Notes: generated from the sequence alone by a model not told the origin. DNA of 64,000 bases from Cokeromyces recurvatus (GCF_025118155.1 NW_026251410.1:1-64000), one strand, 5' to 3'; shown: positions 10,442 to 20,956, counted from the first letter of the stretch. Program-made: numbers and translations.

Positions 10442-12013
10442 TTACCATACAAGTCCACCTTGAAATTCAATACATTCTAGTTTATGTTCATATATATCAT
10501 AGTTTTGTAAAGCCCATTCACCATCTTTGTTCATATAGATCTTTTCTTTACGCTCTATTTTGCTCATATCAATATTTCGATTATCATTGATTGCATCCTT
10601 GTTATTTTCCCATATATTCGCATGTTCTTGATGACATGTAAAGCCAGGTTTAACATAAACAATAGGTATATCTTTCGTCCATGCTGCAGTACAAATAAAT
10701 TCAATATCCATCCTAGACAAGATTTTAGTTTAGTTTATTACTTGGAGTAACATTACTTAATATTTACCATGCAACACCACCTGCCTCCCTATAACCCCTT
10801 GGAATCTTCCATGTGTCTCTATGAGCTAAGGTAAAATCACCTGCTTGATCTGCCACTTCAAGTATATTCATAGTTTTCGTTTTATCTTTAATTTCATTAC
10901 TAGCAGTCACTTTAATAGGGGGAGGTAATGTATAATTTCCCCAATCTTGTTCTCCAAGTTTACAACTGTTATAAATAGTTTCATCCTTTGGGAATGCTTC
11001 CAAATTGACAATCGAAGGTGGTAAATTGTCATGGCTATAAGTTATATTTTTAAATAAAACACATATACTCATCACATTTTTTTCTTTCTTACATATTATG
11101 ATGATCTTGATGTTGTAAATAAATGACATCTTTTTTAAATACCCGAGACTTGATGGCATTATGAAAATTATGTGACCAAATATCATCTTATTTTATACAC
11201 ATCATTAATATAAATATACATACACATAAACACATATATAAACTTTTACCTTGGTTTGTACAGACTATAAATTGACCTCGAGCAAATCGAATTCCAACAT
11301 TTTTACCTTCAAATTCATGTAAAGGAGAATTTCCTCTATTTTGCATAATTTGGTGAAGTGAATTGGGTATTGTAATGATTCTATATTTTAAATATTTTGA
11401 ACTTCTGAATCTCTACAGTATAAATAAAGTTAGTCTTTCTCTCCTTTTTTTTTTCTTTTTTATAATCATCATTTCTTATTTCTTTACAAAGGCATCTATC
11501 ACTCTTCTCTTATCATTTGGTGGATTCCATTCAATAATCAATAATTCAATATTTTCCTGTGTCTTTTCTGCTAAAATATAAGCAGAATCAATAAAATTTT
11601 GAAGTCGATGATGTTGTCCCCTATTATATATAAAAAAAGAAGGTTTAATTATTTACTGCCATATTATGTTACATTTTAATTTATATACATGTATTATCTT
11701 TGGTTTATTTTTTATTTTTTATTTTTTTTTTCATTTTTTACCCGGCATAATTATCGACACGAGTAACAATAACAATTGAAAGATATTCAGAAGGTTCTTC
11801 CCGGGGATCTAAACAAGATTCTAATTGTTCTCTTGTTAATCGCATCTGATTCACTAAAGCAGTATTTTCAATTATTTTGATCTCCTTTTTATTGACCAGA
11901 ACAGACTGTATAGGTTTATTATTTAACATATTATAAATAAATAAAAGTGAAATAAATGTGAATCCTAATATGGTTGGTAAAAGTACTCTTTTGTTAGAAA
12001 TGAGATACTTCAT
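10442..12013 (-). CDS. Type II membrane GT2-like glycosyltransferase, six exons, about 399 aa
   Basis: Exons on the minus strand are 11742-12013, 11488-11620, 11250-11412, 11093-11186, 10768-11034 and 10442-10712. All introns are GT-AG and the phases give one continuous frame. The start is placed at MKYLISNKRV (12013) because residues about 10-28 then form a single signal-anchor helix (LLPTILGFTFISLLFIY). The lumenal part opens with SIVIVTRVDNYAG, the usual nucleotide-sugar-binding start of GT-A folds. Residues about 120-155 give LKYRIITIPNS and GIRFARGQFIVCTNQDD, where the final DD is the metal/DXD-like site and is created by splicing exon 3 to exon 4. Substrate and linkage cannot be read from the sequence; Golgi or ER location is inferred from the anchor. 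An upstream in-frame ATG at 12055 is possible but unnecessary. Confidence 0.82.
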
Positions 12014-13639
12014 TTTGTTAATGATCAAGAAACAAACAAACAAACAAACAAACAAAAAAAAAAAGAAGCTAGTAATAATTGTTCTAAAAAAAAGGGGTGG
12101 ATACTATACTAATTTCAAACACCTTATTGGGTACAAAATGATGTTAATTACATCAAAATTGCCCGGGTCAGTTTAAATAATAGAAATGTCCCTTGGTGGC
12201 TCAAAGATAAAAAAAAAAGTATAGAAAAGGTTAAAAAGAGAAAAAGTGTGTATTGATGTCATTTATTAGTAAGAAACAAAAAAAAAGGAGGTAGCTAGTC
12301 AAGGGATATTTGGCACAGACTTTGATAATGCTAATAATATTTCATATGTTTATATAGTAAAAGATGTAATGTAAAAGGGTACAAAATGATATATTGAGAA
12401 ATAATATTAGAGTATGAAAAAAGAAGGGACAATATTTTCGGATCAAATTGAATTTTTTTTTTATTATATTGTTTCAGTATTTATTCTTCAGCTATTTTCA
12501 TATTCTCCCTGATGGTTTTCCCCGAGATGCCCTTTTTCTTCTTTTCCTAATTGATGACTATTGAAAGAAGAAGAACTAGTGTGTGAAAAATATAGTATTG
12601 TGTCATTAACATATTTTTAACTTATCTTTTAGAACAACTTTGTACGTAATTTTCTATAGTATTTCTATTGATAGATTCTAATATTTATATATAAACTATA
12701 CTGAAGACAAAAAATAAAATAAAATAAGACTATTATACATTAATTTAATACTAACTTGGAATGACTGCTGTTATTATTGAGGAAAATATATTCCTTACTT
12801 TTCTTCCTTTGAAAGAATATGCATAGTTTCTTTGAGTTCATTTTGTAGTGGTAATTCTAATGGGAGTAATAGAATAGAATTTGAATACAATTGATGCAAC
12901 AAGTCTTCTATTTAAAAAGTCTAGTTTTTGTTTGTCCTTTCGAATTCTTCTCATATGCCTTTACGTAAAGAAAAAAAAAAGGCTATCAACGGTTACTATT
13001 ATGATTCGATGCAAAAATAAAATCCAAGATTATATTTTCTATTAAACCCACTTCCTTCCATTTACTCGTTATATTTAAATAGTAATTGAACTAAAAGTTC
13101 AAATAAGTCTTTTAGTTTAATTAAATTGTTCTAAATTTACTTCTTTTTTTTTTTCTTTTTCAAAATGGAGACCAAGAACATGATATCAAGCAAATCAGCA
13201 CGAGTATAAATATCGGTATATATCCACCTTTGTCTTACCTTCACTTCAAATGTAGACATCCTTATATAGCCAATACTATTTGAATTTTGTGCCTACATGA
13301 CCATAGACTACTGTTTTTTAACTTGAGATTAAGACTATTGTCAAAAAAAAAAAAAAATCAAACGATTAATAAGTTCTTTTTAAATGTCATACAGAGAAAT
13401 TTAGACATTTCTGCATTTTTTATTGGACAAATATCACTGGTGTCCAAATTATCTTGGTTCTACAGACGAGCCAAATTTTTTGACTGTAAATGATACCTAA
13501 GGTAATATACAAAAAACTGTTTGAATTAAATACTATAAGAGTTGTTGCCCTTTGCTTTCTTAAAAAAATAATTGGCATACCATCTTGATTTTAAAGCTGA
13601 TATGACGATGCCTGTATATCACATTTTTTCAGTGACGTT
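12014..13639. other. Intergenic AT-rich region, nothing recognised
   Basis: No ORF above about 70 codons has plausible composition. Short A and T runs and a (AAAC)n tract at about 12030-12056 next to the preceding gene start are the only features. Confidence 0.5.
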
Positions 13640-14640
13640 AATATCTTGCTGCAAGAGTGTAAAGCTTCACTTGTACCATTCAAAGTGACGGCTTTGGTGT
13701 TTGCTTTGGTGTTTGCCAGAAAAGCCAAAGATTCGAAAGAAGAAGTATAATTAGAGTTGAACGATTTTTGCGATGAAAAAGTACAAAAGTATTTTCAGCC
13801 TTGTGCTGTTGACCCAGACAGAAATCATATATTTATAGTGACAGTATGTCATGAAGAAGATGTAGCATTAAAGAGCGACATTATTATACAGGTTCCAAGA
13901 GAAGGGATCATCATGTAGAAGAACTTAAATAAAAAGCATCGAGACAGGTTTCTATTTGGCAAAAACCAAAGACATTGAAAAATGGAACAATTATATAGTA
14001 TATGCTCTCAAACACATGCCCCAAATCTTCAGGTTGTACAATGAAAGGTCTGCACCCTTTCGTTTCAATGATTATCAGGGCAGATGAAGGTCGAATAAAG
14101 AGATGATAAACATCTTACTTAATGAGGGAAAAAGTACAATAAAGCTAAAAGACTGAATACAAGAAAGAACAGAAAGAAAAGAAAAGAAAAAAGAGATAAG
14201 AAGAAACACAGGACAAAAAGAATACACAAATATATATGATGATAAAGGTAAAACTACACCAAGAAAGAAGCCGGCGAGATGGAAAAAAGCCAAATTCAAG
14301 CCTTCTCTTTGTCTACCTCTACTTGAAAGAGAAACCAAGCTTAGATCAAGAGCTACATTTCGATCGGTTATTGTCAGCATTAACGAGTTTAAAACCTTGA
14401 AAGAATGCAACTTCTGTTAGGAAACAAGCCCGAAGGGAACAAAGCTTCCGAATAATAAATATACCAAAAGTATTCTAGTTGCAAAAACTGTCGTATACTT
14501 TGGAATAGAGATGTCAATGCAAGCAAAAATATGTTAGACAATTCGCAGTCTATTTGAGAAGAAAAAGGAAGATCTGCTGTTTTTCAGAGAGGAAACGGTT
14601 TCGCTAGCAATAGTGGTTTAGATATCTACAGGTAATTTGT
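13640..14640 (+). pseudogene. Broken Fanzor/TnpB-type RuvC nuclease relic
   Basis: Stops and at least two frameshifts separate clear TnpB/Fanzor-like segments in family order. First is CAVDPDRNHIFIVTV (RuvC-I; Asp codon 13811-13813). A middle section reads FRLYNERSAPFRFNDYQGR, then MINILLNEGKSTIK after a stop, followed by a Lys/Arg-rich stretch. Next come SINEFKTLKECNFC (14376-14417), SCKNCRILWNRDVNASKNM (second CxxC plus RuvC-III; Asp codon 14510-14512) and, past a TGA, EEKGRSAVFQR. The NRDVNA motif with the paired CxxC zinc finger is diagnostic of TnpB/Fanzor. RuvC-I and RuvC-III share one frame while the middle lies in another. Fanzors are eukaryotic RNA-guided nucleases carried by transposons. 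This copy cannot be functional. No transposon ends or guide-RNA region were identified. Confidence 0.8.
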
Positions 14641-14761
14641 CTAAATGGTAATATGCACTTGTCCAAAAACTAACAGTATTTCATCTCTTGTTCCTTCTCA
14701 AATTGAATTCTTATTCGTCTTAATTTTTTTGTAGTCTGTCTCAATTTCAAGTTAAATTACT

Positions 14762-14774
14762 GCATTATCATAGT
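14762..14774. repeat. Left target-site duplication of the LINE (13 bp)
   Basis: GCATTATCATAGT at this position recurs exactly at 19715-19727, directly after the 3' tail of the element. A 13-bp duplication is a typical size for target-primed reverse transcription. Confidence 0.75.
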
Positions 14775-14873
14775 GCTTTCCAACACTATTACTAAACTTG
14801 GAAAGACATTTACAACACTATATACACATTCAAAATTCTCAACACCTTGAAAAACATCGCAATAACTAGGTAA

Positions 14874-16082
14874 ATGCCGCCTAATCGACATAAATATAAT
14901 AAGACTCCTAGTCGAGTTTTATCTGAAGAAGAACTGGCAGCCCTTGCAAAAGGCTTCCTTGAACATCGCAAAGCGATACCATGTCCTGAATGCAAAAAAG
15001 TCACTACCTATCACAGTAAGGGTGATTCTCCTTCTAAAACGCACCACTACCAACCCTGTTACAAGTGTACCTTATGCTCTCATACTATGCATGCACCTGA
15101 AATGCTTGATATCATCACTGCTCCCTCAAGGATGGTAGAAGATATATCTAACAATGTACCCCCAACAGCAACTCCAACCCCTACCATTGTCGTCCCCGTA
15201 ACCCAATTCGACAATAGTGCTACACCAGACGTACAAGCGCTTTTTAAAATGATTACCCAACTAACCACCCAGCTTGCAGAACAACAAAAAGTAATTGTGC
15301 AACTTACTGAAGAACTCCGTCTCTCTAGATCAGCTCCACTACAACTACCTCCTGCCGCCATTCAACCTAGCACTGACGAGGAAGACTTTCCTACTCTTCC
15401 AGATACACAATTTTCCTCGGCTCCCTGGCACCAACCAGAAAGAGTCTTAGCTCTCAAAAAGAATCTAGTCCAACACCATGCGAAACGCGAAGCTGCTGCT
15501 GCTCGTTTCTTTCAAGCCCCTTCAGCTACTCAAGGCTTCCAATACTTATATATACCTACCAAGGCACGTGTTCCCCTCGGTAAGTTAAGAACTACTTTCA
15601 AGAAACTAGGAGTCAACAATGGTCGTCTCCTAGATTTACACTACCCTGACCGCAACATTGTTGCAGTGCTCGTCCATAATGACTATGCTCCTGAACTCCA
15701 AGAACTGTTAACTAAACGAGGCATCAAACTCCATACTACTTTTGATCCCTGTAATGGAAGTGTACTCAAAGATCCCAAATATGCCAATGAATCAACTGAA
15801 CAACGTCAACAGGTTGCTCGTGATCTTCATAATCAACGTCTCCAAAAAGCTCTTATTCATATCCGTGGTCCGGCTAAATATGCTGTGGCACGTTTCTTTG
15901 CCCATAAAACCTGGATTACCAAAGACCAACTTGCTGACATACTGACTACTGATCCCTACTCCAGTCGCCCCCAAGAGGACATCTTCGAGCTTGACGTTAC
16001 TGCTTCTGAATCTTCTAAATTTCACGCGAGTGCGATGGATGAAGATGATGTGAACTCAACCCATACTAATTTGAACCAATGA
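14874..16082 (+). CDS. LINE ORF1 protein with N-terminal zinc-ribbon, 402 aa
   Basis: This is probably the nucleic-acid-binding protein of the retrotransposon. Residues about 37-70 contain CPEC...(about 25)...CYKCTLC, a CxxC/CxxC zinc-ribbon-like unit of a kind seen on transposases rather than the CCHC knuckles usual in LINE ORF1. A coiled-coil-prone segment follows at about 125-155 (MITQLTTQLAEQQKVIVQL), the range of residues that could trimerise. An acidic FPTLPDT motif and a conserved-looking C-terminal domain (FQYLYIPTKARVPLGKLRTT onward) come next. The ORF starts at the first ATG after the leader, in the context AAATGCCG. Its TGA stop overlaps the ATG of ORF2 as ATGA. Confidence 0.85.
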   Translation: MPPNRHKYNKTPSRVLSEEELAALAKGFLEHRKAIPCPECKKVTTYHSKGDSPSKTHHYQPCYKCTLCSHTMHAPEMLDIITAPSRMVEDISNNVPPTATPTPTIVVPVTQFDNSATPDVQALFKMITQLTTQLAEQQKVIVQLTEELRLSRSAPLQLPPAAIQPSTDEEDFPTLPDTQFSSAPWHQPERVLALKKNLVQHHAKREAAAARFFQAPSATQGFQYLYIPTKARVPLGKLRTTFKKLGVNNGRLLDLHYPDRNIVAVLVHNDYAPELQELLTKRGIKLHTTFDPCNGSVLKDPKYANESTEQRQQVARDLHNQRLQKALIHIRGPAKYAVARFFAHKTWITKDQLADILTTDPYSSRPQEDIFELDVTASESSKFHASAMDEDDVNSTHTNLNQ

Positions 16083-19000
16083 GTGGTCTTCCATTGAGAA
16101 TATCACTTTTTAATGCTACTGGTCTCCCTAAACAATCTATTTATCCTGTATTAAATATTGCTAAAAATTCATCTCTACTCTTTATTACTGAAACATGGCT
16201 ACTATCTCCCAACAAATATCCAATTCCCACTTGGAAACAATTCCATACCTACGGTATTCCGGTAAACTCCTATAACCAACATCGTGGTCAACTTGGTTTA
16301 GCTCTTCTTGTTAATCCGGACTTCAAACTTCCAATTCATCATATCAACCATGTCAATCCATTATTGGCCAAGTTTACATTATCAATCATTATAAATTCTA
16401 AATTATTAATTCATTGCTTATATCTTCCCCCCTCTTTAAAATCAGATCAAATATCAGAAATTCTCTCACTATTACCTATGGATTACCCTTCCACAACCAA
16501 GACTATTATATGTGGTGACCTCAATTCTCGTATTGGCGAGTTGGTTGGTGACAGTCGGTGGAACACAAGCGGACGTCTCTTTTACAATTGGATGGAAGCA
16601 CACGGTTTGATTCTATGGAACCAACGGCTGGCTTTTGGACAACCGACTAGTTATACTTATCATGGTACAAGTATCATTGATTATTTCCTTAGCAATACTG
16701 ACTTGGAGACACCTGATCTTAATATCCGCGACGATCTATCATTAAATTCTAACCACACTTTTATGACTTTCTCTTTTCATCTACCCCAAGTCCATTCTTC
16801 TCACAACCTTTCCGTTGAGGTCCATCGTCCACACTGGCGATTGAAAAAGCTGAAAAAATTAGATCACTATGAAAGGTACCAAGCTAAGTATGCAAATGAT
16901 AGTGCTAAAAAAATGCGTATAGTCGACTCTTCAGCCCCAACGTTTCCAGATACAGATGCTGCTCGTACTTACATCGACCAATTCTCAACTTCACTATGCC
17001 AAACTATCTACGAATCGTTGGATCAAATCTGTGGAAAAAAGGATACTACTGCTGATGTATTTTTAAAACAGTTCTGGACCGCTGAAATGACATCTGCTTT
17101 CGAGCTTAAACAATTCTATTACAAGAAATGGCGAAAAGCAAATGGACTGAATTGCTTAACTTATTGGTTAAAACATCAAGAAACTACTGCTTTACTAAAA
17201 CGACTAATCCAACAACGGCGTAGAGAAACTTGGAGACAATTTTGCGACAAGATGTCTAAAGGCGAGTATACTAAAGCAATTGCACGATTCAGCAGAATTC
17301 GTAAAAACAGATCGGTGAAGCCTTCCTTCTCACCAGATCCAGATATTAACCGTGCTCCGGCTGACGTTATGGCCGACCATCTTCAAAGTATCTATGCCGG
17401 GCAATTCCTCACTTCACCATCTAATTTGGGTTCATCTTCTCCTATAACTAGTGGTCTTCCTTTTAATTTAAATCTTTGTCCCTTCTCATCTGAACAAATT
17501 CATGAGACTCTAAAACAACTGCCTCGTAAAAAAGCTCCTGGTGTTGATCACATACAGACGGAAATGTTATTACCCCTAATTCACACTTTGGTTCCCCAGC
17601 TTCTACATCTCTTTCGCACCTGCTGGCAATGGTCCTATACTCCACTATCATGGCGAGTTGCACAGGTAGTACCGATACACAAGAAAGGCTCCAAAAGTGA
17701 CCCAGGGAACTTTAGACCAATTAGCTTGACATCTATTTTTCGTAAATTATTTGAAAAATGTTTGTACCCTAGCCTATTAGATCAATCCCCTACTCTTGAT
17801 ATTGCTCAAGGCGGATTTCGTGAATCTCGTAGCTCTCTTGATCAAGTTCATTGTCTTGTCGAGATCTGCTCTATTCTTCGGCGTAACCACAATTGTTTCC
17901 CTACTCTTGCTTTTTTAGATATCAAATCAGCGTATGATACTGTTGATCGCTCCTATATTTGGGAAGTGCTTCAACCTCATCTCTGCCCGGCTTTGCTTGG
18001 AGTTCTCAAAAATCTCTTTGATCAGGTTCAAATTGAAGTTCTTCTTGATAATCATATATCGTATCGTTTCTCTCCTGTCACTGGCGTCTTACAAGGGTCT
18101 ATTCTCTCTCCGTTCCTATATTCAATCTATATCAACCAACTTCCAGCTCGTTTGAGGTTACCACACCAACTCAATGACTCCTCCACTACTGATGTAGTTA
18201 CTACATTTGTACCGTCCCTTAATTGTCTACTCTATGCTGATGATGTCGTCCTTATTGCCTCCCCTGAGAAACTCGCTTCTTTACTACACCAATGCGAAGT
18301 TCATAGTTACTCCTTAGGTTATCGGTGGAACCCATTAAAATGTGTCATAGTCGCTCCTACCAATGATCCTCAACCATATCAATTATATGGTACTGCTATT
18401 TCCAAAGAATCCTCCTTTTCTTATCTTGGTGTTCCTCTAAAACCTGGTGGTCTAATTGATTATGCTGCTCTAATCCAACATAATATCAATAAAGCCTCTC
18501 TCACTATGAATCAACTTGCTGCTATTGGTCTCAACTCCAAAGGTCTTCCACCTCTGCTTGCATGTCGTTTTTATAGTCAAATGGTTCGCTCTCAGTTAGA
18601 TTATGGTCTTGCAATTAGTCCTCTCTCTGCTAAACTTACCAAAGCACTGGATACCTTTCAAAATTCATGTATTCGACGTATCTTTGGTGGTCACTCACGG
18701 TCTTCGGCGAAAGTCATGCTTCACCTTGTCAACCTACCATCCATGAAGACCCGTATTGCAGTCCTCCAAGCGCAATACCTCTTTCGAACTTCCCAATTAC
18801 CAGCAGATACTCTTCTTGCCCATCTTTTGCCTCATGTTCAGCTCTCAAATAGTCATTCCCACTGGTATAAATTGACTCAAACTACAATGTGGACACACCT
18901 ATGCTCACCAAATATCTCAACGCTCGACCGAAAACAATTCTACACTCTTCGTGCTAAGTTTCTAGATGATCAATTTCAAAATCTTCGTCAAGATACTAAT

Positions 19001-19417
19001 TCACTCCTATTGTCTTCCTCACGCCCCACTCTTGAATTGGATCCCATCCTTTACTTACCAATGACTACCTCAGAACGTAGCCGAGTGCTTCGTTGGCGAC
19101 TTGGCTGGCTACCGGGTGGTAAACCTAAAGAATGTATCTTTCATCCGTCTCATAATTGGAGCCGGCAACATGCTATTGAGTGCTTACATGTACATCATCG
19201 TCTCTACATGCCTACTTCAGTCGAAGATCCCATCTCGTTCCTCCTCAACTTGCTTCCACTACATAAACCTCGTCGTCCTTCTGATTGTACGAGCTGGTAT
19301 ACTTTATGGCCTATTCTTTGTACAATTCTACATGAACTTGATTACTACTTCCATGATGAATTTCCTCCTGATCCTATCGACCCTGGTCTCAAGCTGTTGA
19401 ATTGGTTATCCAAGTAA
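16079..19417 (+). CDS. LINE ORF2: APE-type endonuclease plus reverse transcriptase, 1112 aa
   Basis: The N-terminal endonuclease (about 1-240) shows LFNATGL, FITETWLL, IICGDLNSRIG, SYTYHGTSIIDYFLS and LNSNHTFMTF. The last normally reads SDH; here the codon at 16751-16753 is AAC (Asn), so the catalytic Asp looks lost. The reverse transcriptase (about 470-760) shows KKAPGVDHIQTEML, VPIHKKGSKSDPGNFRPISL, AFLDIKSAYDTVDRS, GVLQGSILSPFLYSIYINQL and the catalytic LLYADDVVL near residue 719. Near residues 1017-1034 a CIFHPSHNWSRQHAIEC segment is the C-terminal Cys/His motif. The layout is that of the L1/Tad-like LINEs of fungi. The ATG overlaps the ORF1 stop, suggesting reinitiation. Confidence 0.95.
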   Translation: MSGLPLRISLFNATGLPKQSIYPVLNIAKNSSLLFITETWLLSPNKYPIPTWKQFHTYGIPVNSYNQHRGQLGLALLVNPDFKLPIHHINHVNPLLAKFTLSIIINSKLLIHCLYLPPSLKSDQISEILSLLPMDYPSTTKTIICGDLNSRIGELVGDSRWNTSGRLFYNWMEAHGLILWNQRLAFGQPTSYTYHGTSIIDYFLSNTDLETPDLNIRDDLSLNSNHTFMTFSFHLPQVHSSHNLSVEVHRPHWRLKKLKKLDHYERYQAKYANDSAKKMRIVDSSAPTFPDTDAARTYIDQFSTSLCQTIYESLDQICGKKDTTADVFLKQFWTAEMTSAFELKQFYYKKWRKANGLNCLTYWLKHQETTALLKRLIQQRRRETWRQFCDKMSKGEYTKAIARFSRIRKNRSVKPSFSPDPDINRAPADVMADHLQSIYAGQFLTSPSNLGSSSPITSGLPFNLNLCPFSSEQIHETLKQLPRKKAPGVDHIQTEMLLPLIHTLVPQLLHLFRTCWQWSYTPLSWRVAQVVPIHKKGSKSDPGNFRPISLTSIFRKLFEKCLYPSLLDQSPTLDIAQGGFRESRSSLDQVHCLVEICSILRRNHNCFPTLAFLDIKSAYDTVDRSYIWEVLQPHLCPALLGVLKNLFDQVQIEVLLDNHISYRFSPVTGVLQGSILSPFLYSIYINQLPARLRLPHQLNDSSTTDVVTTFVPSLNCLLYADDVVLIASPEKLASLLHQCEVHSYSLGYRWNPLKCVIVAPTNDPQPYQLYGTAISKESSFSYLGVPLKPGGLIDYAALIQHNINKASLTMNQLAAIGLNSKGLPPLLACRFYSQMVRSQLDYGLAISPLSAKLTKALDTFQNSCIRRIFGGHSRSSAKVMLHLVNLPSMKTRIAVLQAQYLFRTSQLPADTLLAHLLPHVQLSNSHSHWYKLTQTTMWTHLCSPNISTLDRKQFYTLRAKFLDDQFQNLRQDTNSLLLSSSRPTLELDPILYLPMTTSERSRVLRWRLGWLPGGKPKECIFHPSHNWSRQHAIECLHVHHRLYMPTSVEDPISFLLNLLPLHKPRRPSDCTSWYTLWPILCTILHELDYYFHDEFPPDPIDPGLKLLNWLSK

Positions 19418-19714
19418 TAGTGTGTGTCTTCCTGGTCACTTTGGTCTTATTTGATTTTTTAAATTGTTTCTTCTCACTTTTTCGCTTTTTCCCCTTATAT
19501 TTTCTCTTAATTCCAAAATACTGCTCTTTTCTTTTTCCTTCTCGTTTTCCTTTTTCCCTTCTTGTCCTTTAGGAAGGTTTTTATTCTTATTTCCCCTCTA
19601 TAACTGGCTCGGGCAATATTGCGCATTTATTTCGTCGCTACATGCTCATTGCCAAAAAATTTAAAAAAAAAAAAAAAAAATAATAATAATAATAATAAAA
19701 CTCAGAATTTAATC

Positions 19715-19727
19715 GCATTATCATAGT
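19715..19727. repeat. Right target-site duplication of the LINE (13 bp)
   Basis: GCATTATCATAGT is an exact copy of 14762-14774. The bases just before each copy are also AT-rich and loosely similar, so the true duplication could be longer and slightly diverged. Confidence 0.75.
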
Positions 19728-19855
19728 TCTAAAAGCAAATATTTAAAAAAAAAATGCTGACTTTGAATTTACTAATAATGACAGTTACATTTTAATGTAA
19801 AAAGTGATGAACTTTCATTATACGTAGTCTCTTCATTTTTAAAATAAAAGTAACC

Positions 19856-20713
19856 ATGTCAAGTTATTTTGGTAAAGTGTAACTTGTAGAAAAAAAACAT
19901 TACTTAAACTATCTTCAAGTCCTTATAAATTAGCATCTAATAAATAGATGAACTTGGAATTCAATCAAATCATAACAAGAAAAAAACTTACGACGTTGAT
20001 CTTGATGCTTTTATGAATCCACAGTCAGGATCACTTTCATCGTCAAGTTATGGACAACAGGAAGATACTGTATCTAATGTTCAGCGATTAATTCAAGCAG
20101 CAAAGTAACAAAAAAAAAGAAAGAAACATCTTTCTAAACTCTCTTTATCCTGATCTTTTTTTTTTGCGTATGTGTGTAGCTTTTTTAGACATTTTCAAGA
20201 ACAGATGCAAGCAGAAGGAGATGCTGATCAAGAACAATTTCTAGATAATCTCGTTTCACAATTACTAGAAGAGTCTCAAAGTAATGCAAAGGGACCGCCA
20301 CCAGCGTCTAGAAGATTTATTGATACTTTACCTGTGGTAAAACAGGATAAATTAAATAGGTATTATTGTTTACGCATTATACTACTGTATTACGTAATGC
20401 TTGTTGTGTGGTATTTATTATAAACCTATCATCATCATAGTGATGAGACATGTATTATTTGTAAAGATAATTTAAAGACAAGCGAAAGTATTATAACTCA
20501 AATGCCCTGGTAAAAAGCATGAATGAATATAATTCTATATGTATATCTATTTATTTACTTCTATGTTTTAGTGGACATTATTTTGATCGTGATTGTATTG
20601 TTCCTTGGTTAGAATTACACAATACATGCCCTTTATGTCGTTTTGAAGTTGAAACAGAGAAAAAGGTACAAGAGGAAGAAGAGGAAGAGCAACGTAGTTG
20701 GATGTATGGGTAA
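19856..20713 (+). CDS. RNF181-like RING-H2 E3 ubiquitin ligase, five exons, 184 aa
   Basis: Exons are 19856-19871 (16 nt, MSSYF), 19948-20104, 20189-20359, 20441-20509 and 20572-20713, with consistent phases. The N-terminus MSSYFDEL parallels the start of animal RNF181 (SYFDE), which supports the tiny first exon. The RING lies at about residues 125-167: CIIC, then [11 protein letters not shown], then [11 protein letters not shown]. The third Cys codon is split by the last intron. Where RING-H2 proteins have a second His (HxFH), this one has Asp (GHYFD). Asp can ligate zinc in RBX1, so the fold may survive. An acidic tail ([10 protein letters not shown]) ends the protein. It is convergent with TOM1, about 140 bp apart. 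Confidence 0.85.
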
Positions 20714-20853
20714 AATGAAATGAAATAAAAATAAGCATTTTTGTGAGTGCTAGCTATTATACTATTTTGTATATAAGCAGCCATTGAGGTGATATGAATT
20801 TAAATGGTGTATAATACATGGCAATATAATTAAATTTATTAAAATAAAGCATA

Positions 20854-20956
20854 CTATTGAAGAGCAAAGCCTGTTGAACATTCATTCATAGCCTTAAATA
20901 AACTTGAACGTAAATCTTCGTATGTTACATATTGTGGAAGATCGATTTGATTAAAA

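Larger units (their letters stand above)
14775..19714 (+). mobile_element. Full-length non-LTR retrotransposon (LINE), two ORFs, about 4.9 kb
   Basis: The element has a short 5' leader (about 100 bp), ORF1 (14874-16082), ORF2 (16079-19417) and a T/C-rich 3' UTR. The UTR contains CTGGCTCGGGCAATATTGCG at 19604-19623. A poly(A) of about 18 follows at about 19662, then a (TAA)n run. A 13-bp direct repeat flanks it. Both ORFs are open, so this copy is structurally complete. Three truncated 3' copies of related elements lie at 35.8, 49.5 and 52.4 kb. A few non-tail bases (about 19701-19714) lie between the (TAA)n run and the right duplication. Confidence 0.9.

Noticed and set aside
14075..14410. 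Minus-strand ORF of 111 codons
   Set aside because: Antisense to the Fanzor relic; hydrophobic low-complexity translation of the Lys-rich stretch.
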